17,364 nucleotides of DNA from Selenomonadaceae bacterium UBA2897 (GTDB lineage Bacteria > Bacillota > Negativicutes > Selenomonadales > Selenomonadaceae). The DNA lies in assembly GCA_002350105.1 (NCBI GenBank), contig DEDT01000031.1, positions 1,612-18,975 on the forward strand. The letters run 5' to 3'. The notes under the pieces are model-generated. The model saw only the letters and a program-made list of their open reading frames with translations, was not told the origin of the DNA and did no database searches. Made by a program: the position numbers and the translations under genes. Position 1 is the first letter of the stretch, and the number at the start of each line of letters is the position of its first letter. Below are positions 1 to 6,943 of this stretch, one piece after another.

Positions 1-662
1 TTGCCGACGCCCGGCTCACCGATGAGGATCGGGTTGTTCTTCGTGCGGCGCGAGAGAATCTGGATCACGCGCTGGATTTCCTTGGTACGGCCGATCACTG
101 GGTCGAGACTGCCTTCGGCCGCCACCTTCGTGAGATCACGGCCGTACTTCTTGAGCAGTGGCGTACCCTTGACCTGCTTGCGGCCACGGCCGCGGCTGTT
201 CTCCTGCTCGCCGCCGTCCGTGTTCTCGCCCAGCTTGTCCAGCACAATGTCCTCCAGCGCCTCGATGTCGACGCCGAGATCCTCCAGCACATCGATGGCG
301 TCGCCCTCGGTCTCCTCGAGCAAGCTCAGCAGGATGTGCTCTGTGCCCACGTAGTTGTGGCCCATCTGCTGCGCTTCCTCCATCGCCCCCTCCATCACGC
401 GCTTGGCCCGCGGCGTGTAATAGGGATTGTCCGAGGGATAGTCCGCTTCGCGCGAGGCATAGTGCTGCACGCGTGCGGCCACTTTCTCGAAGTCCAGCCC
501 CGCCTCTTCCAGCACGTCGGCGGCCACGCTGCCGCTCTCATGGATGAGGCCGAGCAAAATGTGGGCTGTGCCGATATAGTCCTGCTGCAGACGCGAAGCG
601 GCATTCTGCGCAAACTCTACGGCCTTGACGGCCCGGTCGGTGAAATGATTCTGGTAGTTCAT
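1..662 (-). CDS. clpC: ATP-dependent Clp protease ATPase subunit ClpC, N-terminal part (cut by window edge)
   Basis: This is the start of a ClpC/HSP100 unfoldase, which feeds substrates, including arginine-phosphorylated proteins, to ClpP in the cytoplasm. The 220 complete codons in the window begin MNYQNHFTDRAV, typical of the double Clp N domain (about residues 1-145, with repeats around AHILLGL and EHILLSLL). An acidic/Gly-Arg linker follows, then the entry to the first AAA+ module (LDPVIGR, then IGEPGVG), so the window cuts inside the first Walker A motif. The ATG is at 660-662, preceded by AAGGGG six bases upstream. The gene starts 3 nt after the mcsB stop, which points to translational coupling and co-transcription from the ctsR promoter. 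The rest of the protein, normally about 810-850 aa, lies outside the window. Confidence 0.95.
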   Translation of the reverse strand, partial: MNYQNHFTDRAVKAVEFAQNAASRLQQDYIGTAHILLGLIHESGSVAADVLEEAGLDFEKVAARVQHYASREADYPSDNPYYTPRAKRVMEGAMEEAQQMGHNYVGTEHILLSLLEETEGDAIDVLEDLGVDIEALEDIVLDKLGENTDGGEQENSRGRGRKQVKGTPLLKKYGRDLTKVAAEGSLDPVIGRTKEIQRVIQILSRRTKNNPILIGEPGVG

Positions 663-665
663 AGC

Positions 666-1745
666 TTACCCCTTGGGCGCGCTGCACTGCTGCAGCACGG
701 CCCGCACACGCTCCGCCCGCAGGCGGTCGATTTCATTCTTGGACAAGTTCTCGTTCGCCGCCAGATTCTGCAGGTAGCTGCGGCGGCTGCCGATGAGGAT
801 CTGCGGGAAACACTGCGCCGTGACCTCACCGATGATACGCAGGTCGATGCCGAGGCGCACCTTCGAGAGCAGCGTCAGCGTCTCCTTCTCCGAAAGGGAA
901 CGCGCATAGCGCAGTATACCGTAGGCGCGCCATACATCGTCCTCCAGCGAATCCTTCATGTAGACGGAGAGCGCCTTGCGCGCCTCCCGCTCGTGCGCGA
1001 CGATCTCCTGCACGGCCGACTTCAGGTTGCCGAGCAGTTCCTCCTCGCTGAATCCCAGCGTGAGCTGGTTGGCGATCTGGTAGAGACAACCGATGCTCTC
1101 CTTGTCATCGCCGAAATAAGGCCGCACCGCGAGGCCGAGCTGCGGCGAAATGTTCACGATGCTGCTGATGTTGCGCGTCGCCACGAGCCCCGGCAGATGC
1201 AGGATCACGCTTGCGCGCAGGCCCGTGCCGAGATTCGTCGGGCAGGAGGTCAGATAGCCCATCTTTTCATCGAAGGCGATATCGAGCTGCGACTCGAACC
1301 AGTCGTCGATCTGCGAGGCCACGGCAAAGGTCTTCTCGAGGTCGAGCCCCGGCGCCATGCACTGGATGCGCAGGTGATCCTCCTCGTTGACCATGAGGCT
1401 CACGCACTGGTCCTCGCTGATAAAGGCCACGCGATGCTGCGGCTGGCGCAGGAAATTGCGGCTGATGAGGTTCTTCTCGATGAGCACTTCTTTCTGCAAC
1501 GGTGTCAGACGCTCCATATCGACGCGGTCAAAACCACAGCCCAGCCCTTGCTCCAGGCCCGGCAGCATCTGCTCAACCTGCGCCTGCACTTCGCCGAGCT
1601 GGCTGATATCCGCGCGGTTCGGGAAGGGAATCTGGCGGAAGTTACGCGCGAGACGGATGCGGCTCGAGAGCACGACATCACTGTCCGTGCCTTCCGTGCC
1701 GAGCCACGCCAGCGCATCGCCAGTCAGTAGATCATTCAGCGCCAT
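666..1745 (-). CDS. mcsB: Protein-arginine kinase McsB
   Basis: McsB phosphorylates arginines on proteins, marking them for ClpCP, and in Firmicutes it helps inactivate CtsR. The 359-aa length fits the family. Visible phosphagen-kinase motifs are SSRIRLARN (residues 27-35), NEEDHLRI with catalytic-type Glu (120-127), and CPTNLGTGLRAS with the active-site Cys at 168. The start is ATG at 1743-1745 because a perfect AAGGAGGT lies 7 nt upstream and the protein then begins MALNDLL. An open frame continues about 94 codons further upstream, but only as a shadow of mcsA. The gene overlaps the mcsA 3' end by 14 nt. Near the C terminus residues 339-344 read I-D-R-L-R-A where I recall the pArg-binding motif RDxxRA, so its first Arg may be replaced. 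Confidence 0.96.
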   Translation of the reverse strand: MALNDLLTGDALAWLGTEGTDSDVVLSSRIRLARNFRQIPFPNRADISQLGEVQAQVEQMLPGLEQGLGCGFDRVDMERLTPLQKEVLIEKNLISRNFLRQPQHRVAFISEDQCVSLMVNEEDHLRIQCMAPGLDLEKTFAVASQIDDWFESQLDIAFDEKMGYLTSCPTNLGTGLRASVILHLPGLVATRNISSIVNISPQLGLAVRPYFGDDKESIGCLYQIANQLTLGFSEEELLGNLKSAVQEIVAHEREARKALSVYMKDSLEDDVWRAYGILRYARSLSEKETLTLLSKVRLGIDLRIIGEVTAQCFPQILIGSRRSYLQNLAANENLSKNEIDRLRAERVRAVLQQCSAPKG

Positions 1746-2310
1746 GCTGCACACCTCCTTCCTGCAAGGCCAGCTGCTGCTCCAGCGCCCGGATACGGTC
1801 GCGGCACTCGGCAGCCAGCTCGTAGTTCTCCTGCTCGACGGCCTCCTGCTGGCGCGCGCGCAGCAGGTTGATCTGATGTTTCGTCTCCAGCGTACCGCCC
1901 GTACGGTGAGGAATCTTACCGCTATGCGTACTCGAGCCGTGGATACGACGCAGGATGGGCTCCAGCTGGCGACGGAACGTCGCATAGCAGACGCTGCAGC
2001 CGATCTTGCCCGTCTGCAGGAAATCATGATAGCTCATGCCGCAGTTCGGGCAGACGAGCTCATCCTCGCGCGGAGCCTGCGGCCGCTCCTGCTCCGCAGT
2101 TTGATCATCTTTCTGTTCCTCTTCCGGTGCATAGTTGAAGACACCTTTGAGGAAGTCGTTCACGGACATATCCTTGCGCTGCGTCGGGAAAAGATAGCCG
2201 CCATAGTTAGCCGCACAGTGCTGGCAGAGATGCTTCTCCACCCGCCCTTCCGGGCCGAGCAGCGTAATCTGTACCACGGCCTCGTTGCGGCCGCAATCAT
2301 CACATAACAT
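1732..2310 (-). CDS. mcsA: McsA, zinc-binding activator of McsB (UVR domain)
   Basis: McsA is the activator and adaptor of the McsB arginine kinase and of ClpC. The 192-aa product shows four CxxC zinc knuckles: C3/C6, C29/C32, C87/C90 and C105/C108. A C-terminal UVR-type coiled-coil segment follows, roughly residues 144-179 (KHQINLLRARQQEAVEQENY). The start is ATG at 2308-2310, with AAGGAGG at 2318-2324, 7 nt upstream; a longer frame starting at 2349 would place the ribosome site inside the gene and is rejected. The gene sits between ctsR (45-nt gap) and mcsB (14-nt overlap), the standard order in Firmicutes. The region between the zinc knuckles (about 62-84) is acidic and Gln-rich, probably a flexible linker. 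Confidence 0.96.
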   Translation of the reverse strand: MLCDDCGRNEAVVQITLLGPEGRVEKHLCQHCAANYGGYLFPTQRKDMSVNDFLKGVFNYAPEEEQKDDQTAEQERPQAPREDELVCPNCGMSYHDFLQTGKIGCSVCYATFRRQLEPILRRIHGSSTHSGKIPHRTGGTLETKHQINLLRARQQEAVEQENYELAAECRDRIRALEQQLALQEGGVQHGAE

Positions 2311-2355
2311 AATACTGCCTCCTTCTGAGGTCGCCAAACGCGGAAACATGTATCA

Positions 2356-2808
2356 CTAGGATAAATTGGCCAGCGTCATGAACATGGCCTTGAGCAGATG
2401 CACGCGCTCCTCATCCGCCAGTGTCGGCGAATTGTAGAGACCCGTGACGAACTGCATCATCAGGCTGGCCTCGCGCGTCGTAATCATTTCGTGCTGCAGC
2501 AGATAATGCACCGCATTTTGCACGGCCGCGATGGGCGTATCCTCGTCCATCTTCTCCAAAATCTCCTGATAGACCATGTTGCTGTCCGGTACCTGCACGA
2601 TGCGGATGTAGCCGCCGAGGCCGCGCCGCGACTCTACGTTGAAGCCCTTGGCCGGCGTGAAGCGCGTGCTCAGCACGTAGGAAATCTGCGACGGCGCGCA
2701 GGAAATCTTGTCGGCGATATCCGTGCGCCGCAGTTCCACCGTGCCGTCCTGCTGGGCGGCCAGCTGGCGCAGAATATACGCCTCAATCAAATCAGCGATG
2801 TTGCTCAT
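2356..2808 (-). CDS. ctsR: Heat-shock repressor CtsR
   Basis: CtsR represses the clp genes by binding heptad direct repeats, and it is relieved by heat or by McsA/McsB. The 150-aa product has the N-terminal winged HTH (ADLIEAYILRQL, RRTDIADKISCAPSQISYVLSTRF, about residues 5-55), the wing, and the C-terminal dimerisation part ending MKAMFMT-like (LLKAMFMTLANL). The start is the ATG at 2806-2808, with GAGGGTGA just upstream; an extra seven codons from 2829 are possible but have no ribosome site. It is first gene of the ctsR-mcsA-mcsB-clpC operon and presumably autoregulates the promoter at 2874-2902. Oddity: the wing loop reads R62-G-L-G-G-Y67, whereas in the B. subtilis protein, as I recall it, the loop is four glycines. 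Confidence 0.96.
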   Translation of the reverse strand: MSNIADLIEAYILRQLAAQQDGTVELRRTDIADKISCAPSQISYVLSTRFTPAKGFNVESRRGLGGYIRIVQVPDSNMVYQEILEKMDEDTPIAAVQNAVHYLLQHEMITTREASLMMQFVTGLYNSPTLADEERVHLLKAMFMTLANLS

Positions 2809-2846
2809 AAAATCACCCTCAATCCTCACAAGCAGCAGTGCCGTCT

Positions 2847-2861
2847 ATTGACCATTTGACT
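2847..2861 (-). promoter_or_regulatory. Putative CtsR operator (two heptads)
   Basis: On the minus strand AGTCAAA (2855-2861) is followed after a single T by GGTCAAT (2847-2853). These match the known CtsR half-site (A/G)GTCAAA at 7/7 and 6/7. The published consensus has 3 nt between the heptads, here there is 1. The site lies just downstream of the -10 box and about 26 nt before the CtsR ribosome site, an ideal place to block initiation. The identity of the half-sites is seen; binding is inferred. Confidence 0.6.
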
Positions 2862-2873
2862 ATTTATATCTCT

Positions 2874-2902
2874 ATTATATTTTCTTTTGCGCCATTCCGC
2901 AA
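2874..2902 (-). promoter_or_regulatory. Promoter of the ctsR-mcsA-mcsB-clpC operon
   Basis: A perfect TATAAT (2874-2879) is separated by 17 nt from a weak -35, TTGCGG (2897-2902), on the minus strand. Transcription would start near 2867, between the -10 box and the putative CtsR operator. The promoter follows directly after the terminator of the upstream biotin-carrier cluster, so the clp operon is an independent unit. Confidence 0.65.
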
Positions 2903-2914
2903 GACCCCGGGACG

Positions 2915-2950
2915 AAAAAAGAGCTCCCCTCCCGCAGGAGGAAAGCTCTT
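2915..2950 (-). terminator. Rho-independent terminator of the methylmalonyl-CoA decarboxylase cluster
   Basis: The arms 2919-2932 and 2937-2950 pair over 14 bp (two G-U wobbles in the minus-strand RNA) around a 4-nt loop. The stem ends in a U run (A2915-A2920 on the plus strand). It lies 10 nt after the biotin-carrier stop codon. Confidence 0.93.
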
Positions 2951-2960
2951 GTCAAATATC

Positions 2961-3386
2961 TTAGCCGATGATGACCAGCGTATCCTTGGCCTTGACGTTC
3001 TGGCCGGGGATGACGTTGTACGCCTTGACCACGCCGTCGGCATCGGCCGTGATCTCGTTCTGCATCTTCATGGCCTCGAGGACGAGCAGTACGTCACCCT
3101 TCTTGACGGACTGGCCTTCCTCGGCGTTCAGCTTCACGATCTTGCCTGGCATCGGCGCCGTGATGGCATGCTCGCCCTCGGCGGGAGCCACAGCCGCTTT
3201 CGCCGGTGCCGCAGCAGCCGGGGCAGCGGGAGCCTGCGCGGCCTTCGTATTCACCGTGAGCTTCGGCTGTACCTTCGGCATGACCTTTGTTGCCGGAGCG
3301 GCGGGAGCAGCGGCTGCCTCACCCTTGACCTCCTCAATTTCCACTTCATAGCTCTTGCCATTGACCGTTACATTAAATTTCTTCAT
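2961..3386 (-). CDS. mmdC: Biotin carrier subunit of methylmalonyl-CoA decarboxylase (MmdC/GcdC-like)
   Basis: The 141-aa protein carries the biotin that shuttles CO2 from the alpha-subunit carboxyltransferase. It has a short N-terminal beta domain (MKKFNVTVNGKSYEVEIEE, residues 1-19) and a long Ala/Pro-rich flexible linker (about 20-72). The C-terminal biotinyl domain has the classic EAMKM motif with the biotinylated Lys at 107 (E104-M108), and the protein ends in VIIG. The start ATG (3384-3386) is preceded by GGAGG 10 nt upstream. It is the last gene of the cluster, before a strong terminator. Family members also serve oxaloacetate and glutaconyl-CoA decarboxylases; the adjacent MmdA and CoA transferase favour methylmalonyl-CoA. 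Confidence 0.9.
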   Translation of the reverse strand: MKKFNVTVNGKSYEVEIEEVKGEAAAAPAAPATKVMPKVQPKLTVNTKAAQAPAAPAAAAPAKAAVAPAEGEHAITAPMPGKIVKLNAEEGQSVKKGDVLLVLEAMKMQNEITADADGVVKAYNVIPGQNVKAKDTLVIIG

Positions 3387-3447
3387 GCGTCTTTTTCCTC
3401 CACGCTATCTCTCAGCAGGTTGCTGTGCTCTTTCGTTTCAAACCGAC

Positions 3448-3603
3448 TCAGCGGCGGCCGCCGCGGGCGGACAGGGACCATTCATTGCTGCTGCGGCGAA
3501 TGCGTATCGCCACGACCTTGTTCTTTGTCATCATCTGGACGGCAGCCATAATGGCGGCCACGATCTCCGGTGTGACGAGCCCTTTGGGCGCTTTTATCTC
3601 CAT
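3448..3603 (-). CDS. mmdE: Small MmdE/OadG-C-terminus-like subunit (51 aa)
   Basis: This short gene starts at ATG 3601-3603 (MEIKAPKGLVTPEIVAAIMA...) and ends at TGA 3448-3450. AAAGGAG lies 11 nt and GGAG 4 nt upstream. The pattern of an Ala-rich helix, then VVAIRIRR, then WSLSARGG near the end, resembles the C-terminal tail of decarboxylase gamma/delta chains (OadG, MmdD; typical VxxI+R...WSLAGR). It also resembles the roughly 55-aa epsilon chain MmdE of Veillonella, thought to stabilise the complex. There is no membrane segment, unlike MmdD. It lies between mmdA and the biotin carrier, the place expected for MmdD/MmdE. The assignment rests on motif, size and position, not on alignment. Confidence 0.72.
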   Translation of the reverse strand: MEIKAPKGLVTPEIVAAIMAAVQMMTKNKVVAIRIRRSSNEWSLSARGGRR

Positions 3604-3629
3604 CTGTCTCCAGACTCCTTTACTTTACA

Positions 3630-3652
3630 GAAACGCTGATTAAGCCGTCAGC
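3630..3652. repeat. Copy 1 of a 23-nt dispersed repeat, within an intergenic hairpin
   Basis: Bases 3630-3652 match 14981-15003 at 19 of 23 positions in the same orientation (both begin GAAACGCTG and end CGTCAGC). Both copies are intergenic and both take part in inverted repeats, suggesting a small dispersed palindromic element of this genome. Confidence 0.5.
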
Positions 3653-3673
3653 CCAGCGTATTAATCCGTGTTT
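3631..3673 (-). other. Hairpin in the mmdA-mmdE gap
   Basis: The arms 3631-3643 and 3661-3673 are complementary at 11 of 13 positions around a 17-nt loop. An alternative 6-bp stem (ACGCTG/CAGCGT) competes with it. No U run follows on the minus strand, so it is not an ordinary terminator. It may be an mRNA processing or stability element between the abundant alpha subunit and the small subunits. Confidence 0.45.
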
Positions 3674-3675
3674 CC

Positions 3676-5205
3676 TTATAACGGAATATTCGCGTGCTTG
3701 CGGGCCGGGCGCGTCTCGCGCTTGTTCGCAAGGGCGTTGAAGGCCGAGATCAGGAGCGGACGCGACGTCGAAGGTTCGATGACCATATCGACGTAGCCGC
3801 GCTCTGCCGCGACATACGGATTGGCGAAATCCTCCTTGTACTGCTCCGTCTTCGCCTCTTTGTCCGGGTCCTTGCGGAAAATGATGTTCGCTGCACCGGC
3901 CGGGCCCATGACCGCGATCTCCGCCGTCGGCCAGGCCATAACCTGATCGGCGCCGAGCTCGCGGCAGCACATGGCGATGTAGGCACCGCCGTAAGCCTTG
4001 CGCGTGATCAGCGTGACCTTGGGCACCGTCGCCTCGCTGTAGGCGAAGAGCATCTTCGCACCGTGGCGGATGATGCCCGTGTGCTCCTGATTGACGCCTG
4101 GCAGGAAGCCCGGCACGTCGACGAGCGTCAGGAGCGGGATATTGAAGGCATCGCAGAAGCGCACGAAGCGCGCAGCCTTGTCCGAGGCGTTGACGTCGAG
4201 ACAGCCGGCCATGACGCGCGGCTGATTCGCCACGATGCCCACGACGCGGCCGTCGAGACGCGCGTAACCGATGATGACGTTCGTAGCAAAAAGCTCCTGT
4301 ATCTCGAAGAACCTGCCATCATCGACGAGATGGCGGATGACCTCCTTCATATCATAGGGCATGTTCGGGTTGTCCGGCACGATGCTGTCGAGTTCCTCAT
4401 CCTGACGGTCGGGGTCGTCGGTCGGCTCTGCCTCCGGTGCAGTCTCCAGATTGTTGCTCGGCAGGAAGGACAGCAGCTCGCGAATCTTCACGAAGCAGGC
4501 CGCCTCATCCTTGCAGGCAAAGTGGGCCACGCCGGACTTTTCGTTGTGCGCCATGGCGCCGCCGAGTTCCTCCTGCGTCACCTTTTCGCCCGTGACGGAC
4601 TCGATGACGGCCGGGCCCGTGATGAACATCTGGCTCGTATTCTCCACCATGAAGATGAAATCCGTGATGGCCGGACTGTAGACCGCGCCGCCCGCGCAGG
4701 GACCCATGATGACAGAGATCTGCGGAATCACGCCCGAGGCCGCCGTATTGCGGAAAAAGATGCCGCCGAAGCCCGAGAGCGCATCGACACCCTCCTGGAT
4801 GCGCGCGCCGCCCGAGTCGTTGATACCGATGCAGGGTGCACCGTTCTTCAGCGCGAGGTCCTGCACCTTCCAGATCTTGTGCGCATGCGCCTCGCCGAGC
4901 GAACCGCCCGATACCGTGAAGTCCTGCGAGTAGGCATAGACGAGACGGCCGTTCACCGTGCCGTAGCCCGTCACGATGCCATCGCCCGGCAGGTCTTTCT
5001 TATCCATGCCGAAATAGGTGCAGCGCGACTTCACGAACATATCGAGCTCCACGAACGAGCCTTCATCGAACAGCATTTCCAGCCGTTCGCGTGCCGTGTG
5101 CTTGCCACGGGCATGCTGGCGTGCCACGCGGGCCTCGCCGCCGCCCGCCTCAATGTGCTCCTTGCGGGCCTGCAGCGCTTCAATCTTTTCCTGAACCGTA
5201 GCCAT
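3676..5205 (-). CDS. mmdA: Methylmalonyl-CoA decarboxylase alpha subunit (carboxyltransferase)
   Basis: The 509-aa carboxyltransferase moves the carboxyl group of (S)-methylmalonyl-CoA to biotin, giving propionyl-CoA. It has the two-lobe acyl-CoA carboxyltransferase fold. The N lobe shows INDSGGARIQEGVD and the GPCAGGAVYSPA oxyanion loop; the C lobe shows VDVPGFLPG, HGAKMLFAYSEATVPKVTLI, RKAYGGAYIAM and VMGPAGAANIIF. The C terminus ARKHANIPL is typical of the MmdA/PccB group. The length matches the Veillonella MmdA as I recall it. The start ATG 5203-5205 has AAAGGAGGAG 10 nt upstream. It follows the CoA transferase (97-nt gap between the coding regions, start minus stop) and precedes mmdE and the biotin carrier. 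PccB or transcarboxylase 12S subunits are close relatives; context favours decarboxylase. Confidence 0.93.
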   Translation of the reverse strand: MATVQEKIEALQARKEHIEAGGGEARVARQHARGKHTARERLEMLFDEGSFVELDMFVKSRCTYFGMDKKDLPGDGIVTGYGTVNGRLVYAYSQDFTVSGGSLGEAHAHKIWKVQDLALKNGAPCIGINDSGGARIQEGVDALSGFGGIFFRNTAASGVIPQISVIMGPCAGGAVYSPAITDFIFMVENTSQMFITGPAVIESVTGEKVTQEELGGAMAHNEKSGVAHFACKDEAACFVKIRELLSFLPSNNLETAPEAEPTDDPDRQDEELDSIVPDNPNMPYDMKEVIRHLVDDGRFFEIQELFATNVIIGYARLDGRVVGIVANQPRVMAGCLDVNASDKAARFVRFCDAFNIPLLTLVDVPGFLPGVNQEHTGIIRHGAKMLFAYSEATVPKVTLITRKAYGGAYIAMCCRELGADQVMAWPTAEIAVMGPAGAANIIFRKDPDKEAKTEQYKEDFANPYVAAERGYVDMVIEPSTSRPLLISAFNALANKRETRPARKHANIPL

Positions 5206-5239
5206 GCGTGTATAACTCCTCCTTTGTTCTATGGATTCT

Positions 5240-5268
5240 ATTGTGCACCATTTCCCTCAAAATTGCAA
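5240..5268 (-). promoter_or_regulatory. Possible internal promoter before mmdA
   Basis: TTGCAA (5263-5268) and CACAAT (5240-5245) stand 17 nt apart on the minus strand, each matching 4 of 6 consensus bases. It would start transcription about 40 nt before the mmdA start. Weak evidence; read-through from the CoA transferase gene may suffice, since no terminator is seen in the gap. Confidence 0.3.
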
Positions 5269-5300
5269 GTCAGATTTTAGTAACAGGTAATAAAATCATT

Positions 5301-6818
5301 TCAATCCTTTTCCTGCGGCGGCTGCATTGTGCCTGTCTGCTGGAAGCGCAGGAAGGGCGCAAAAGCCTCATCCAGCAACTGCGGCATGTGCGCGCGCTGC
5401 GTCTGCTCCGTCGCCCGCTGGAAGTAGTCGCGCAGCATCGGACGGTAGTCCGGATGGGCGCAATGCTCGATGATGGTGAGTGCCCGCTCGCGCGGCGATT
5501 TGCCGCGCAGGTCGGCGAGCCCCTGCTCCGTCACGAGGATATCGACATCCTGGGCCGGATGATCCGTATGCGGCACGCAGGGCAGGATGCAGGAAATCGT
5601 GCCGTCCTTGCGTACAGACGGCGTGAAGAAGATCGAGAGATAGGCGTTGCGGGCGAAATCACCGCTGCCGCCCACGCCGTTCATCATCTGCGTGCCCTGA
5701 ATGAGTGTCGAGTTCACGTTGCCGTAGATATCGGCCTCGATGGCCGAGTTCATCGCGATGACGCCGAGGCGGCGGATGACCTCCGGCGCATTGGAAATCT
5801 CCGCCGGGCGCAGTACCATGTGCTTTTTGTACTTTGCGATATCCTTGAAGAAGCGCGCGAGACCGTCCGGCGAGGGGCTGAAGGCCGTGCCCGAAGCCAT
5901 CTGCAGCTTACCTGCGTCGATGAGGTCCATCATGCCGTCCTGAATGACCTCGGTGTAGACCGTGAGCTGAGAGACATCGGCATCGACGAAACCGCCCACG
6001 ACGGCATTGGCCACGTTGCCCACGCCGCACTGCAGCGGCAGCAGATGCTCGGGCAGGCGGCCCGCCAGCTTCTCACGATGGAAGAAGTCGAGCGTGAGCT
6101 CGCTCATGCGTTGCGATAGCTCGTCCACCGGCCGCAGGCTGCGGGTCGTATCGGCAGCTGCACTCGGCACGATGAACTTGATTTTCTCCGGCGTACAGGG
6201 GATAAACGACGTACCAATGCGGTCGCCGGGGCGGATGATCGGGATGGGCAGGCGGTTCGGCGGATCGAGCGGCACATAGACATCGTGCATGCCCTCAATC
6301 TCCGCCGGCACCGCCGTGTTGATTTCCACGATGACCGTGTCCGCGCCCTGTACGAAGGAAGCGGCATTGCCTACGGAGGTCGTGGGGATGATATTGCCCT
6401 CCTCCGTGATGGCCGCAGCCTCGACGAGCGCTACATCCGCCTTGCCAAAAAAGCCGTAGCGCACCTGCTGCGCCATCTCCGACAGATGGATGTCGACGAA
6501 GTCCACGTCACCGTGGTTGATGCGCGCCCGCAGCTCGCGGCTTGTCTGGAAGGGCATGCGGTGGCCGATACCATTCACTTTGGCCAACGCCGTATCGAAC
6601 TCCGGCCCCGTCGAGGCCCCCGTCCAGATATTGAGCTTGAAAGGTTCTTTTTCCATGCGCTCAGCCAGCGCCAGCGGCACGCTCTTCGGATAGCCCGAGG
6701 ATGTGAAACCGCTGCAGGCCACATTCATGTCCGGCTGAAAGAATGCCGCCGCCTCCTCTGCCGTCGTGATCTTGTCCTGCAGTGCCTTGCAGCGCACGCG
6801 ATCCTGAATATCTGCCAT
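5301..6818 (-). CDS. scpC: Succinate:CoA transferase (acetyl-CoA hydrolase/transferase family)
   Basis: The 505-aa enzyme exchanges CoA between an acyl-CoA (propionyl- or acetyl-CoA) and succinate, linking succinate to the methylmalonyl-CoA route to propionate. Visible family features are the N-terminal GFTSSGYPKSVPLAL, the Gly-rich GVGNVANAVVGG loop (265-276), and VYTEVIQDG with the predicted catalytic Glu at 290. MNGVGGSGDFARNAY and the C-terminal VTEQGLADLRGKSPRERA also fit. It resembles Cat1, ScpC and AarC-type class I CoA transferases. The start ATG 6816-6818 has GGGAGGAT just upstream. It is first gene of the cluster with mmdA, mmdE and the biotin carrier, and is probably driven from 6915-6943. 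Exact acyl specificity cannot be read from sequence; acetate:succinate exchange is an alternative. Confidence 0.9.
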   Translation of the reverse strand: MADIQDRVRCKALQDKITTAEEAAAFFQPDMNVACSGFTSSGYPKSVPLALAERMEKEPFKLNIWTGASTGPEFDTALAKVNGIGHRMPFQTSRELRARINHGDVDFVDIHLSEMAQQVRYGFFGKADVALVEAAAITEEGNIIPTTSVGNAASFVQGADTVIVEINTAVPAEIEGMHDVYVPLDPPNRLPIPIIRPGDRIGTSFIPCTPEKIKFIVPSAAADTTRSLRPVDELSQRMSELTLDFFHREKLAGRLPEHLLPLQCGVGNVANAVVGGFVDADVSQLTVYTEVIQDGMMDLIDAGKLQMASGTAFSPSPDGLARFFKDIAKYKKHMVLRPAEISNAPEVIRRLGVIAMNSAIEADIYGNVNSTLIQGTQMMNGVGGSGDFARNAYLSIFFTPSVRKDGTISCILPCVPHTDHPAQDVDILVTEQGLADLRGKSPRERALTIIEHCAHPDYRPMLRDYFQRATEQTQRAHMPQLLDEAFAPFLRFQQTGTMQPPQEKD

Positions 6819-6914
6819 AAAATTCCATCCTCCCCCAGACAGGCTGTCTATGTCATCTTTATTATTTTAACGTATTTAAGCGTAAAAAGGACTATCTCTG
6901 CTTATATACATGCA

Positions 6915-6943
6915 AGAATAGCACGAAAAAAAAACGCCGTCAA
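6915..6943 (-). promoter_or_regulatory. Promoter of the CoA transferase/mmd cluster, overlapping a terminator
   Basis: TTGACG (6938-6943) and TATTCT (6915-6920) are 17 nt apart on the minus strand, and a TG lies one base before the -10 (extended -10). The -35 sits inside the hairpin of the terminator at 6926-6954. The leader to the CoA transferase ATG would be about 90 nt and AT-rich. Confidence 0.6.

Noticed and set aside
336..1730. Long plus-strand frame opposite mcsB and clpC
   Set aside because: It is antisense to well-recognised genes, and its composition (Arg/His/Leu-rich) is typical of the complement of GC-rich coding DNA; no domain is recognised.
1746..2027. N-terminal extension of McsB by 94 codons
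   Set aside because: It overlaps mcsA in another frame, has no ribosome site, and the family length and perfect AAGGAGGT support the start at 1745.
3694..5280. 528-codon plus-strand frame opposite mmdA
   Set aside because: Shadow of a strongly conserved gene; no ribosome site and no recognisable motif.
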